NCBI RefSeq assembly: GCF_018260555.1
Contig: NZ_JAGLBB010000005.1
Coordinates: forward strand, 1 to 64,000
Source: Deinococcus sp.
Lineage (GTDB): Bacteria; Deinococcota; Deinococci; Deinococcales; Deinococcaceae
Length of the DNA: 64,000 bases
Direction: 5' to 3'
The notes beneath the pieces were generated by a model that was not told the origin of the DNA, made no database searches, and saw only the letters and a program-made list of their open reading frames with translations. A program made the translations under genes and the position numbers. Shown one piece after another: positions 17,575 to 25,655 of this stretch. Each line of letters starts with the position of its first letter. The stretch's first letter is position 1.

Positions 17575-17600
17575 GGAGGCCGCCGAAGCGGGTGGCCTCC
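17575..17600 (+). promoter_or_regulatory. Hairpin after the methyltransferase-ParB gene
   Basis: GGAGGCC pairs with GGCCTCC across a 12-base loop in the 57-base gap before the next gene. No T-run follows, so it is more likely an mRNA-processing or attenuation structure than a full terminator. Confidence 0.4.
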
Positions 17601-17622
17601 CCCTTCCTCCCAGGAGCCCCCC

Positions 17623-18045
17623 ATGAAGCAAACCCTGAAAGTCCAGCTAGACGCCATCAAGCACGAACGCGACAAGGACGGGGAACTGTTCACCACCCTG
17701 CACCTGGAACTGCCCGGCGAGGGCCTGAACCTCCAGCACCTGCGCCGCGCGCACCGCATCAGCACCAAGAAGGACTCCCGCGCCATCGCCACGTTCACCC
17801 TCCGCATCTACGGCGGCGGCGACCGCCGCGCCTGGACCTGCAAGAGCAAGGGCAGCAAGACCACCGACTTCAAAGTCGTGGCCGTTGTGGAACTCCCCTT
17901 CAACGCTGCCGCCCGCTTCGAGCATTACCTGAACGCCCTGCCCGGAAAGTACGACACCGAATTCACCGTGGAGATCGAGGACGCCAGCAACACCCCCATG
18001 TTCCCGAAGGACGACGACGACCGGGACGAAGGAATCAACGCATGA
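17623..18045 (+). CDS. Prophage protein, unknown (DNA-metabolism cluster)
   Basis: 140 residues, beta-rich with basic patches (RAHRISTKKDSRAI) and a strongly acidic C-terminus ending DDDDRDEGINA. A compact beta fold with an acidic tail recalls single-strand-binding proteins, but no family signature was recognised. CAGGAG precedes the ATG. ATGA overlap with the exonuclease gene. Confidence 0.55.
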   Translation: MKQTLKVQLDAIKHERDKDGELFTTLHLELPGEGLNLQHLRRAHRISTKKDSRAIATFTLRIYGGGDRRAWTCKSKGSKTTDFKVVAVVELPFNAAARFEHYLNALPGKYDTEFTVEIEDASNTPMFPKDDDDRDEGINA

Positions 18046-18704
18046 CCCAGCTCACCGCCGCCGACGTAATTGAACGCTTCCTCGACTGGGCGACCGACCC
18101 GAGCCTCGTCATCCTCGACACGGAAACCACCGGCTTCGACGGCGAAGTGATCGAACTGGGCCTCGTGGACGCGGATGGCCGCACACTGTTCGACGAACGC
18201 TTCCGGCCCACCTGCCCTATCGACCCGCGCGCGCAGGCCGTGCACGGCATCACGGACGCCGACCTCGCAGGCTGCCCGAGCTTCGGGGAACGCTGGCCGG
18301 ACATCCGGGACTTGCTGACCGGCCGCCGCGTCGTCATCTACAACAAGCGCTTCGACCTGCCCCGGATCTGCGCGACGCTGGACACCACCCTGCCAGGCTG
18401 GTTCGAAGCGCCGGGCGGCGCGGCGGGCGGCAGCGCGGACCTCAAAACTTTCAACGCTATCAGCCGAAGTGCGGAGTGCGTGATGGACGCGTACTCGCCG
18501 CTCGCCGGTTCCTGGAACGACTACTACGGCACCTACCGCTGGGCGAAACTCGCCGACGCCTCCGCGCAGCGCGGCGTGGACGTCAGCGACCTCGCCAAGC
18601 ACGCGGCCGTGAGCGACTGCGTGCAGGTCCTACGGCTCATCCGCGCCTGCGCAGCCCTGGACCCCGCCGACTTCCCCTGGATCGGGCACGAGGACCGCCT
18701 GTGA
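18042..18704 (+). CDS. DnaQ-like 3'-5' exonuclease (DEDD family)
   Basis: 220 residues with ExoI DTETTGF (D26, E28), a VHGITDADL segment, ExoII YNKRFDLPRI and ExoIII-like HAAVSDC near the C-terminus. This is the stand-alone epsilon/RNase T type. In the phage it probably processes ends for annealing or repair with the Rad52-like protein. Overlaps both neighbours by four bases. Confidence 0.9.
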   Translation: MTQLTAADVIERFLDWATDPSLVILDTETTGFDGEVIELGLVDADGRTLFDERFRPTCPIDPRAQAVHGITDADLAGCPSFGERWPDIRDLLTGRRVVIYNKRFDLPRICATLDTTLPGWFEAPGGAAGGSADLKTFNAISRSAECVMDAYSPLAGSWNDYYGTYRWAKLADASAQRGVDVSDLAKHAAVSDCVQVLRLIRACAALDPADFPWIGHEDRL

Positions 18705-19504
18705 GCCCACTGCCCCCCATGCCCGAGGACCTGCACGGCATGCGCATGACGGCCACGACCGTGCAGCGCCTCCTGACGCCCGAGCAGCGCGCCCGCCTCG
18801 CGGAACTGGAGGACGCCGTTCGCGTGGGCGGGGCAGCCGCCGTCCTCGCCGGTCGGGCCCTGGCGGAGATCCGGGACTGCGGCCTGTACCTGGGCGCGTT
18901 CGCGACGTTCGAGGCGTACGCCATGGACACCTTCGGGTTCAGCCGCGCCCGCGCGTACCAGCTGATCGATTACGCAGCGGCCGCCACGGAGTTCGAAGCG
19001 CGTGGCCTGAGCCTCCCGCCGGAGCGCGTCACCCGCGCCCTGGGCGGCATCGTCCCTGACGACTACCAGCTGGTGATCGACGTGGCGCGCAGCGTGACCG
19101 GCAAGGACCGGCCCAGCAGCGCGGACGTGCAGGCCGTCGCGGACACCGTGCGGGACCTCGCGGCCGGGGCGCACGTCGAGCACCCCGACACCGGGCAGAG
19201 CGTCCCCCTGACGCAGGTGCCGCCCGAGCGACGCGTGGAGGCCGTCGCCAGGGCCGCGCAGCGGGGCGCGCAGGACCGCACCCGCTACCAGGGCGCCACG
19301 CCGCAAGGCCAGGCGGACGACGTGCGGCCCCTGGACTGGGCGGACGGCCTGCGCGCCGTCGCGGACGTCGAGCTGCGCGGCACGGGCGGCGGATGGCAAC
19401 TGATCGTCACCGACCGCAGCAGCGGCGAGCGCCGCGAAGGCCCCGAGCGGCCCACCGTCTGGGACGCCATCCGCCACGCCAGAAGCGCGTGGGAAGGAGA
19501 ATGA
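18701..19504 (+). CDS. DNA-binding-like prophage protein
   Basis: 267 residues from GTG 18701 (GTGA overlap); ATG 18719 is the alternative. The segment FATFEAYAMDTFGFSRARAYQLIDYAA matches a pattern common in phage and plasmid regulators in which a helix-turn-helix recognises DNA after a WGFSR-type turn. The C-terminal 60 residues form a separate small domain. Role unknown; possibly a partition or regulatory protein working with the ParB fusion. Confidence 0.6.
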   Translation: MSPLPPMPEDLHGMRMTATTVQRLLTPEQRARLAELEDAVRVGGAAAVLAGRALAEIRDCGLYLGAFATFEAYAMDTFGFSRARAYQLIDYAAAATEFEARGLSLPPERVTRALGGIVPDDYQLVIDVARSVTGKDRPSSADVQAVADTVRDLAAGAHVEHPDTGQSVPLTQVPPERRVEAVARAAQRGAQDRTRYQGATPQGQADDVRPLDWADGLRAVADVELRGTGGGWQLIVTDRSSGERREGPERPTVWDAIRHARSAWEGE

Positions 19505-19929
19505 CCGTGACGAACACCGACCGAGTGCTCAGCATCCTACGCGCAGATCCGGCAGCCCTTTGGACGCCCGCCGCCATGAGTCTCCAGATGCGTGTACCGC
19601 CCGCCACCGCTGGCGCTGTACTCCGCCGCCTGTACGGCAAGGGATGGATACACCGGAACGACGACGGCCTGTACTCACTTCAGGGGCCGCCCGAGCCGCC
19701 CATCGTCCAGGCCCTGCCCGCCAGGCGCCCTCAGTCGCCAGTCACCAACCTGGAATGCGAGTTGCTGACCGGCACGCTCCGCCGCCATGGCCGCCCCATG
19801 AGCGGCGCCATGCTCGCCGGACGCCTCCGCTCCAGCGGGTTCGGCCTGGAACGAACGGACCACGTGATCGAGGCCTGCCTCACCAGCGGCACGATCACGC
19901 GCCTGGACGACGGCCGAGTGAGCGCATGA
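19501..19929 (+). CDS. Winged-helix prophage protein
   Basis: 142 residues with two apparent winged-helix units: residues 5-60 (LWTPAAMSLQMRVPPATAGAVLRRLYGKGWIHR) and 85-140 (LRRHGRPMSGAMLAGRLRSSG). GGAGA lies directly before the ATG. Likely a transcriptional regulator or replication accessory factor; no named family. Confidence 0.6.
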   Translation: MTVTNTDRVLSILRADPAALWTPAAMSLQMRVPPATAGAVLRRLYGKGWIHRNDDGLYSLQGPPEPPIVQALPARRPQSPVTNLECELLTGTLRRHGRPMSGAMLAGRLRSSGFGLERTDHVIEACLTSGTITRLDDGRVSA

Positions 19930-20258
19930 CCGGCCGCGAAAGAAGCGCCCTTCACGCATCCTGCACGGGCGGCGTGACCGACTGGCACGCGCCAGACAAA
20001 GCCGAGCAGCTCAGCGTTCTCCAGACGCGCACGTTCCCGTACGATCCGCGTACTCAGCGCGTGCTGGCCGGACCGCACAAGGGACAACCCGTCTGGGACG
20101 CCATTCAAGCCGAGGTTCCACGCCTGTTGAGGTCCTTCGCTCACGTCACCGTCACGCACGTCACCGTCCGCCCCTGGCAGCGCTGGTGGCAACGAACACC
20201 CGCCAAGCGCCTGATCCCTAGCTGCCCACTCTCAGGGACGACAGGCGGGCCCGGCTGA
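19926..20258 (+). CDS. Prophage protein, unknown
   Basis: 110 residues, ATGA overlap with the previous gene. Mixed composition with a basic C-terminus. No motif recognised. It ends 29 bases before the RusA start, and its upstream half has weaker coding character, so confidence is moderate. Confidence 0.5.
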   Translation: MTGRERSALHASCTGGVTDWHAPDKAEQLSVLQTRTFPYDPRTQRVLAGPHKGQPVWDAIQAEVPRLLRSFAHVTVTHVTVRPWQRWWQRTPAKRLIPSCPLSGTTGGPG

Positions 20259-20287
20259 AGTTCACGGACGCCACGCTGCGCGAGTAC

Positions 20288-20800
20288 ATGCAGCGCCACC
20301 CGCGCCTGTTCCAGCAGCCGCCGCCCGCCCCCGGCCCCGCCGGGGCGGGTTTCCCGTGCGCCCCCGCCGCGCCGACCACCGTGGCGACCCTTCAGACCGG
20401 CCAGAGCCTGCGCTTCGTGCTGCCGTACCCGCCCAGCCTCAACCGGATCTGGCGGGCCATCATCACCCGCCGGGGCGGCAAGATCGTCGCCCGGATCCTG
20501 CTCAGCCTGGACGGCCGCGCGTACCGCCAGAAGGTCATCGCGCACGTCGCGGACCTCGACCTCCCCGCCCTGCCCAGCGGCGCACGCCTCGCCCTTCACC
20601 TGCACGCCTGCGCGCCCGACCGGCGCAAGCGGGACCTGTCCAACATCCCCAAGGCCCTCGAAGACGCCCTCACGCACGCCCAGCTCTGGGCAGACGACTC
20701 CCTGATCGACGACCTTCGCGTCACGCGCGGCCCCATCACCCGCCCCGGCCACGTCATCGTGACCATCACCCCCATCCCCGGAGCCCACCATGACCAGTAA
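20288..20800 (+). CDS. rusA: RusA-like Holliday junction resolvase
   Basis: 170 residues. The RusA core starts near residue 38 (LRFVLPYPPSLNRIWR) and contains the acidic residues and basic loop of the family: DRRKRDLSNIPKALEDAL and WADDSLIDDLRV. It cleaves four-way junctions as a dimer, resolving replication and recombination intermediates before packaging or segregation. The frame is open upstream to about 20222, and the sequence LKFTDATLREYM before ATG 20288 looks coding, so a non-ATG start near 20255 is possible. Confidence 0.9.
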   Translation: MQRHPRLFQQPPPAPGPAGAGFPCAPAAPTTVATLQTGQSLRFVLPYPPSLNRIWRAIITRRGGKIVARILLSLDGRAYRQKVIAHVADLDLPALPSGARLALHLHACAPDRRKRDLSNIPKALEDALTHAQLWADDSLIDDLRVTRGPITRPGHVIVTITPIPGAHHDQ

Positions 20801-21404
20801 AGCCGACCGCCAGGACGCCGTGCCCATGCTCACCCCCGACCAGCAACCCGACCTGTACCGCCTGCTGGCCGTCTTCAGCGGCATCGCCCGTCCCACCCTG
20901 TCCGCACTGGTGGCCGCTGGGTTCCACTCCGGTCGACGCGCCGAGCCGATCAGCGAGCAGCACCGGGCGCTGCTGCGCCTGCTCACGCAGCAGGCCCGCA
21001 TCCGCTGGACCACCGAAGGCCCCGACGGTCCCGGGTACGTCCTGACCGGCCACGGCGAAATCGCCCTGGTCACGTACCAAGCGAAGTACGGCCCGGCTCA
21101 CGCGCCCCGCCGCTGGCCGCCCCTGCGCGAAGTCCTGGTTTTCCGTCTCGTCGGCGGCTTCACGGCCGACACGTCCCGCACCCTCAAAGCCGCGCTGGTC
21201 GCCGCTGAAGTCATCGAGAAGCACGACGACGTCGCCAACATTTACAAGGAATTGCTGGCCACCCTCGTGCACGCCGGGTACATCGTCCGTGACGGCGACG
21301 GGTACGTCACCACCACCCTGGGTCAGATCGAACTGGAGAAGTACCAGCAGCGCTGCCCACCCGAACCCCGCTCCCGCATCAAGCCCCGCAAGGACCGCGC
21401 GTGA
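20790..21404 (+). CDS. Prophage protein with tandem winged-helix-like halves
   Basis: 204 residues. Two halves each end in a similar Y-V/I .. G-G-Y-V .. T .. G .. I-E/A motif (ARIRWTTEGPDGPGYVLTGHGEIAL and AGYIVRDGDGYVTTTLGQIEL), which suggests an internal duplication of a winged-helix domain. The last gene but one of the early operon. Function unknown; a regulator of late transcription is conceivable. Confidence 0.55.
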   Translation: MTSKADRQDAVPMLTPDQQPDLYRLLAVFSGIARPTLSALVAAGFHSGRRAEPISEQHRALLRLLTQQARIRWTTEGPDGPGYVLTGHGEIALVTYQAKYGPAHAPRRWPPLREVLVFRLVGGFTADTSRTLKAALVAAEVIEKHDDVANIYKELLATLVHAGYIVRDGDGYVTTTLGQIELEKYQQRCPPEPRSRIKPRKDRA

Positions 21405-23059
21405 CCATCAAGAAACCCAAGTGGCAACGCAACTTCGACGACGCCGCCGAACTGGAGCACCGTCACCGCACCCGCAAGCCGCGCCGGGTCCACACCCGCA
21501 CCCTGGAAGACCTGGCGGTCGGGGAGGTGGTCTGGTATCGACCCACCGCCACCGAAGCCCCTCACGCCGGGGAGCGCGGCACCATCACTCGCCCTCCCCG
21601 CGTGGCGCCCGAGCAGCTGATGCTCACCGTGGAATTCGCGGACGGCCACCGCCAGCGCGTCACGTTCGCGCAACTCCAGATCCCCGCGCCGCAGCCGCCC
21701 TACACCGTCACGCCCGCCCTGGGCGCCACGGTGACGTACACGCCCACCAAGCCCACCGCCAACCGCGCCGGGCAAACCTGCGTCGTCAAGCGGCAGCCCA
21801 CGCACACCCGGAAGTTCCACAGCGTCCGCCTGCAGTTCCGCAATGGGGACGAGGTGAACGCGCCCCTGGAGCAGATCAGCCTGATCCACGAGAGCCCCAA
21901 CCCAACCGAATACCTGGACGCCGCGCGCCGCACCCGGTCCTGGGCATTCCTCATCACGCAGGCCGGTGACCCCGCCACGCAGGTCGAAGCTGAGGCGCGG
22001 GCCCGCCAACTCGCCGGGATCCTCACCCCCAAGGCCGTCGCGTCCATCCGCCCCCAGCTCACCGTGATCCTCCTCGAGGAGGCCAAGCAGGAAGCCGCGA
22101 AACTGGCCGAGCAGAAGGCCTTGCTGCGCGGCCGCCGTGGCGAAGTACGCCACCCCCACCTGCCCGTCCCGACCGACGAGGCCGCTAACCTCAAACTCGA
22201 TCAGGAGCAGCGCTGGTGGATGAACAAGATCGCCGAGGCCATCCACCAACGCTGGTTCCTGAGCGACGCGGACGTGCTGGAGAAAACCACCAAGGAACGC
22301 CAGCAGGAGAAAATCACCGGCGTCCTCAGCGTGTACCTGCGCAAAGCCCAGAGCGACGCCGGCATGGTCCCCGTCAAGAGCGACGGCAACAGCAAAGGCA
22401 GCGCCGTGTTCGGCCAGCTGCACGACGCCCTGGCCGACATGTACGCCCTGGCCCTGGAAAGCTGCCAGATGGCCGCTTCCGGGAAGGGCGACCACGCCCT
22501 CACCCTTGCCCTGCAGGTGCAGGCCCGGCGACGCGAGATCGCCAGCCTGACCACGCAACTCCGGCGCGACCAGCCCCAGCACAGTGTCGGCCGGTACTTC
22601 CACGGCGACGTCCTCAGCGTGCGCGAACAGCACGAGGACGGCGGCATGACGCAGTACTACGCCCGCGTGACGTTCATCTACCACGACGACGGGCACAACC
22701 TGATCGTCGCGAACGCCCCTGAGATCGAAAGCCTCTCCGGCATGCGCGTCGGCGCGCAGGCCTGGACCAGCCTGTGCCGCTGGGTGCTCGACATGAGCGA
22801 CCGCGAGGACGGCCGCCAGCAGGGCCGCCGGCAGGAGGACCGCGAGCACCTGATCTACCGCGACGACGACGGGCATCTGCGCCAGCGGGATCTCGCGAAG
22901 TACCCAAACATCATCCGCGCGCTCGAAGCCATCCGCCGCACCCTCCTGATGGACCACGACCTGAAAGGCGTGCTGGAGAGCGAAATCCCGTTGGATAAGC
23001 CGCTGCCCGGCGAGCACCCGCCCATCAGCCAAGCGGAGCCGCGCGATGGGGGGGCTTGA
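21401..23059 (+). CDS. Large prophage protein of unknown function, last gene before the tail module
   Basis: 552 residues from GTG 21401 (GTGA overlap). The N-terminal ~200 residues contain two small beta-barrel-like units (VVWYRPTATEAPHAGERGTI and GATVTYTPTKPTANRAGQ). A helical region follows, and the C-terminal half has YYARVTFIYHDDGHNLIVANAP. No Walker motif, protease motif or portal-like pattern was seen, so it is not a recognisable terminase or head protein although it occupies the place where those usually start. A late regulator is one possibility. Confidence 0.6.
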   Translation: MTIKKPKWQRNFDDAAELEHRHRTRKPRRVHTRTLEDLAVGEVVWYRPTATEAPHAGERGTITRPPRVAPEQLMLTVEFADGHRQRVTFAQLQIPAPQPPYTVTPALGATVTYTPTKPTANRAGQTCVVKRQPTHTRKFHSVRLQFRNGDEVNAPLEQISLIHESPNPTEYLDAARRTRSWAFLITQAGDPATQVEAEARARQLAGILTPKAVASIRPQLTVILLEEAKQEAAKLAEQKALLRGRRGEVRHPHLPVPTDEAANLKLDQEQRWWMNKIAEAIHQRWFLSDADVLEKTTKERQQEKITGVLSVYLRKAQSDAGMVPVKSDGNSKGSAVFGQLHDALADMYALALESCQMAASGKGDHALTLALQVQARRREIASLTTQLRRDQPQHSVGRYFHGDVLSVREQHEDGGMTQYYARVTFIYHDDGHNLIVANAPEIESLSGMRVGAQAWTSLCRWVLDMSDREDGRQQGRRQEDREHLIYRDDDGHLRQRDLAKYPNIIRALEAIRRTLLMDHDLKGVLESEIPLDKPLPGEHPPISQAEPRDGGA

Positions 23060-23086
23060 CAAAACTCGGCAGAATTCGCCTAATCT
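23056..23086 (+). promoter_or_regulatory. Candidate late promoter
   Basis: TTGACA (23056-23061), 19-base spacer, TAATCT (23081-23086). It overlaps the stop of the 552-residue gene and points at the tail operon. A terminator hairpin starts ~20 bases after the predicted transcription start. Confidence 0.45.
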
Positions 23087-23113
23087 TGATCAAGCTGCAC
23101 TTCGAGTATCAAC

Positions 23114-23140
23114 AAAAGCCCCCGCCCAGCGCGGGGGTTT
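23114..23140 (+). terminator. Terminator between early and tail operons
   Basis: CCCCCGC (23119-23125), five-base loop, GCGGGGG (23131-23137), flanked by AAAAG and TTTG. It may end the early operon. Because a promoter lies just upstream, it may instead stop the late transcript until antitermination. Confidence 0.7.
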
Positions 23141-23714
23141 GTCGTTGTGTGGAAATCCACTCGTCGAGAGGTGCCTGTTCCCCGAGGACGCCGTCATCGC
23201 GCCCAGCTCTGAAGTGACGCGCGAAACCATCCGCGCGATCAACCCCGAGGGTGGCGCGAGCATCGTCGTGGAGGAGAGAGTCACCGAGACGACCATCAGC
23301 TACGAGATTCCGGTCCTGACCCCCAGCGAGCAGGTCCGCAGCCTGCACAACGGCGCTCCGGCCGTTGCCATGACCGATCCCGATTTCGCTGGCATCAGCG
23401 TCACCCCGTTCACCCCCGGCGCGAGCATCCTGGGCCGCATGGTCGTGATCGCCAAACGCCCCGGCACGAGCGCCGACCGCATGTTCCGCGTGTTCTGGCA
23501 CCCCCGCGCCGCGCTGCAGAGCAACGGCCTGGGCGAAAGCCAGGGCGAGCAGACCCTGCTGTTCAAGGCCTCGGTGCGCGCCCACACCTACACCCCCGCC
23601 GCGAGGTTCGCGGACGTCAACACGCAGATCACGCAGTACGGCGCAATTTTCGGCGTGCCCGCCAGAACACTGAACGACCTGCTGACCGCACTCGACACCG
23701 AAGCCGCGACCTGA
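23139..23714 (+). CDS. Probable major tail tube protein (start uncertain)
   Basis: About 190 residues, beta-rich (VEERVTETTISYEIPVL .. TLLFKASVRAHTYTP), of tail-tube length and placed directly before the frameshifted chaperone pair, as in siphophages. The open frame runs upstream through the terminator, so translation must begin later: TTG 23139 or 23145, or GTG 23214. None has a good ribosome binding site. A tail-tube call is from position and fold impression; a small capsid protein is less likely because no portal or protease accompanies it. Confidence 0.6.
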   Translation: MSLCGNPLVERCLFPEDAVIAPSSEVTRETIRAINPEGGASIVVEERVTETTISYEIPVLTPSEQVRSLHNGAPAVAMTDPDFAGISVTPFTPGASILGRMVVIAKRPGTSADRMFRVFWHPRAALQSNGLGESQGEQTLLFKASVRAHTYTPAARFADVNTQITQYGAIFGVPARTLNDLLTALDTEAAT

Positions 23715-23720
23715 TCCACC

Positions 23721-23757
23721 GGCCCACCCGCGCCGCCCTTATTTTGCGCGGGTGGCC
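23721..23757 (+). promoter_or_regulatory. Hairpin between tail tube and chaperone genes
   Basis: CCACCCGCGC (23724-23733) pairs perfectly with GCGCGGGTGG (23746-23755) around a T-rich loop. No T-run follows. It could lower expression of the downstream tail genes relative to the abundant tube protein, or protect the tube mRNA end. Confidence 0.5.
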
Positions 23758-23778
23758 TCCGCCCATAACAGGAGAATC

Positions 23779-24171
23779 ATGTTTCCAATCCGTCAGACCG
23801 TCACCCTCACGGGCGGCAGCGTCACCCTGCACGCCTGGGGTGCTGAGGTGGCCGACGCGCACCTGTTCGACCTGCTCACGTTCACCAGCACGTTCGCCCT
23901 GGTCCGCGAGAACTGGGAGGAGATTGACCGTCAGGATGTCCAGCCCGAGGCGTGGGGGACGTTCTGGCGGCTCGCGCACGCCAGCCTGCGCGGGCAGGAG
24001 CTGCCCCGCCCCGTCACCTGGGCGGACCGGCTGACCCTGCTCACGGCCATGTGGGACCTGAACGACCCCCCGGAGCTGGAATCAAAACTGGACGCCCTGA
24101 GCCGACGCGCGAGCAGTCGCCTGGCGCAGTTGACTCAGGGCCACCCGACGACACCCTCGACGAGTACGTGA
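23779..24171 (+). CDS. Tail assembly chaperone, short form (gpG-like)
   Basis: 130 residues from ATG 23779, preceded by AGGAGA. Helical, with WEEIDRQDVQPEAWGTFWRL and WADRLTLLTAMWDLND. It sits between tail tube and tape measure, the place of lambda gpG. A second frame in the -1 register continues across its stop, and the heptamer CCCCCCG at 24066-24072 (codons GAC CCC CCG) could allow a shift to give a longer GT-type fusion. Chaperones of this type hold the tape measure protein during tail assembly. Confidence 0.72.
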   Translation: MFPIRQTVTLTGGSVTLHAWGAEVADAHLFDLLTFTSTFALVRENWEEIDRQDVQPEAWGTFWRLAHASLRGQELPRPVTWADRLTLLTAMWDLNDPPELESKLDALSRRASSRLAQLTQGHPTTPSTST

Positions 24172-24536
24172 TCCGGGTCTTCGGCGTCGCCGCGTACCCG
24201 CACGTGATGCAGATGCCGCCGCGCCTCATCAGCCGGGCCGCCGAGATCCACGCCGAACGGGAGGCAGAGGCACGCCTCAACGCGCTGGACGACGCCAGCA
24301 CCGCCGCCGGGCTCAAACTGGGCCAGCGGTACGTGGACCCGAAAAACCCGTCCGGGCAGGCAAAAAAAGGCGATCCCTACTACAGCCTCGACCCGTTCAA
24401 CGCGCACCTCCGCACCATCGAGAAACGCGCCCGGCCCTGGCTGTACACGCCCGCCGCCATCCGCACCCGCCGTGAGCTGGAGGAGGAGCGGCGCTGGCAG
24501 CAGGTGGAGAAAACCCTGGGAGGCATGCAGGCATGA
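24168..24536 (+). CDS. Tail assembly chaperone, frameshift extension (gpT-like)
   Basis: In the -1 frame relative to the previous gene. The register is open from before 24072 and reads coding-like from about 24150 (DEYVIRVFGVAAYPHVMQMPPRLI) to TGA 24536. GTG 24168 overlaps the upstream stop and could start a separate 122-residue protein, but lacks a ribosome binding site. I favour expression as a -1 frameshift fusion. Ends with a charged coiled segment. ATGA overlap with the next gene. Confidence 0.65.
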   Translation: MIRVFGVAAYPHVMQMPPRLISRAAEIHAEREAEARLNALDDASTAAGLKLGQRYVDPKNPSGQAKKGDPYYSLDPFNAHLRTIEKRARPWLYTPAAIRTRRELEEERRWQQVEKTLGGMQA

Positions 24537-24994
24537 TCAACCTCGACGACCGCGCCCTGACCGCCGCCCTGGCCCGCATCGAGCAGACCACCAATGACCT
24601 GCCCGCCATCGCCGAGCAGACCCGCGCCGAGACGCTCGGGCACCTGATCATCGGAGCCAACGCGAACATCTACGCCACGCAACCTGGTGCGTACCGCCGC
24701 ACGGGTGAGTACCTGCGAGGCCTGAACGCCACGGCCCGCACGACCGCCCTGCGCGCCACCGTGATCGCCAGCAACGATGCCGACCATGCCCGCGACGTGG
24801 AAACGGGCGAGACAGGCAACCTCCTGCAGCTCCAGGCCCAGGCTGCCGCGCGCAGTAACCCCAGAGCCGCGTTCACCCTTGGGCGCAGCGGCATCAACTG
24901 GGCGCGGCCCGGTCCGGTGATCACCGGCGCGCAGGCCTTTGCTGCCTACCGCTTGCGGGAGCTATTCGTGCTGAAGGTTCGAGCCGTCCGCTAG
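24533..24994 (+). CDS. Tail completion/joining-type protein
   Basis: 153 residues. Helical N-terminus (LTAALARIEQTTNDLPAIAEQ), a central YRRTGEYLRGL segment and a hydrophobic end. Size and pattern resemble HK97 gp10-like tail-completion proteins, although those usually lie before the tube gene. ATGA overlap upstream. The call is tentative. Confidence 0.5.
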   Translation: MINLDDRALTAALARIEQTTNDLPAIAEQTRAETLGHLIIGANANIYATQPGAYRRTGEYLRGLNATARTTALRATVIASNDADHARDVETGETGNLLQLQAQAAARSNPRAAFTLGRSGINWARPGPVITGAQAFAAYRLRELFVLKVRAVR

Positions 24995-25614
24995 TTCAGC
25001 AGCAGCGTCCGGACCCGCGCGTCATTCATGTCCGCCCCGGACACCTCGCACGTGAACGCACTCCGGATTTGTGCCCCGAACGAATTCTGCGCGTCCACGT
25101 ACGACGCCCACGTCCACTGCGACCCGTTCCATGCGGGCTGGGTGGGTTCCTCGAACCGCGCGCTGCTCGGGGACTTCAATTTCTTCCGCACGCTCGTCAG
25201 GCAATACTCCCGCACCGTGTAGGGGCTCTGCCCGGAGAGCGACAGCGCCTGCGCGGCCCGCTGCGCCTCCCGGTCTGCCGCTGAGATTTTCGGCCCGGCG
25301 TCCAGGTTCGCCCGGATGATCACGAACGCCACGGGCAGCATGACGATCCCGAACACGATCAACGCGATCCGGTTCCGGCGGTCCTCTCGCGCCAGTGCTT
25401 CCGGGCTCAGGGCCGCGCGGCGCAGCACCTCCGGGTTCGGCGGGGCGGGCGTCCGGACCTTCGGTTGTGGCGTTTTCGCTGCCACTCGCGCCGCTGCCTC
25501 CGCCTCGGCCCTGGCCTGCACCCGGAATGCCTCCTCAGCCCGGATGCGCTCCTGATCCTCAGCCGACAGCACTGGTGCCCGCTGCGAGTCCCGCCCGTAC
25601 CCATCGCCACTCAT
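24991..25614 (-). CDS. Single-pass membrane protein encoded against the tail operon (moron candidate)
   Basis: 207 residues from ATG 25614. Charged, Ala-rich N-terminal part, one membrane helix (IALIVFGIVMLPVAFVII, about residues 81-98), then an external domain with the pattern C-L-T .. LKSPSSARFEEP .. YVDAQNSFGAQIRSAFTC, a recognisable small secreted/lipoprotein domain with two cysteines. It lies head-on to the tail genes between the tail-completion gene and the tape measure, so it must have its own promoter and is likely expressed in the lysogen. Possible role in surface change or superinfection exclusion. Confidence 0.75.
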   Translation of the reverse strand: MSGDGYGRDSQRAPVLSAEDQERIRAEEAFRVQARAEAEAAARVAAKTPQPKVRTPAPPNPEVLRRAALSPEALAREDRRNRIALIVFGIVMLPVAFVIIRANLDAGPKISAADREAQRAAQALSLSGQSPYTVREYCLTSVRKKLKSPSSARFEEPTQPAWNGSQWTWASYVDAQNSFGAQIRSAFTCEVSGADMNDARVRTLLLN

Positions 25615-25655
25615 CCCCCCACCGTACCCGACCCGCGCCCCCAGGAGGCACCAAC

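Noticed and set aside
21401..23059. Reading the 552-residue gene as large terminase or portal
   Set aside because: No Walker A/B or nuclease motif, and its beta-barrel-like start and basic helices do not match portals.
23139..23714. Reading the tail-tube candidate as a major capsid protein
   Set aside because: Too short, no scaffold or protease next to it, and directly before chaperone and tape measure genes, which is the tail-tube position.
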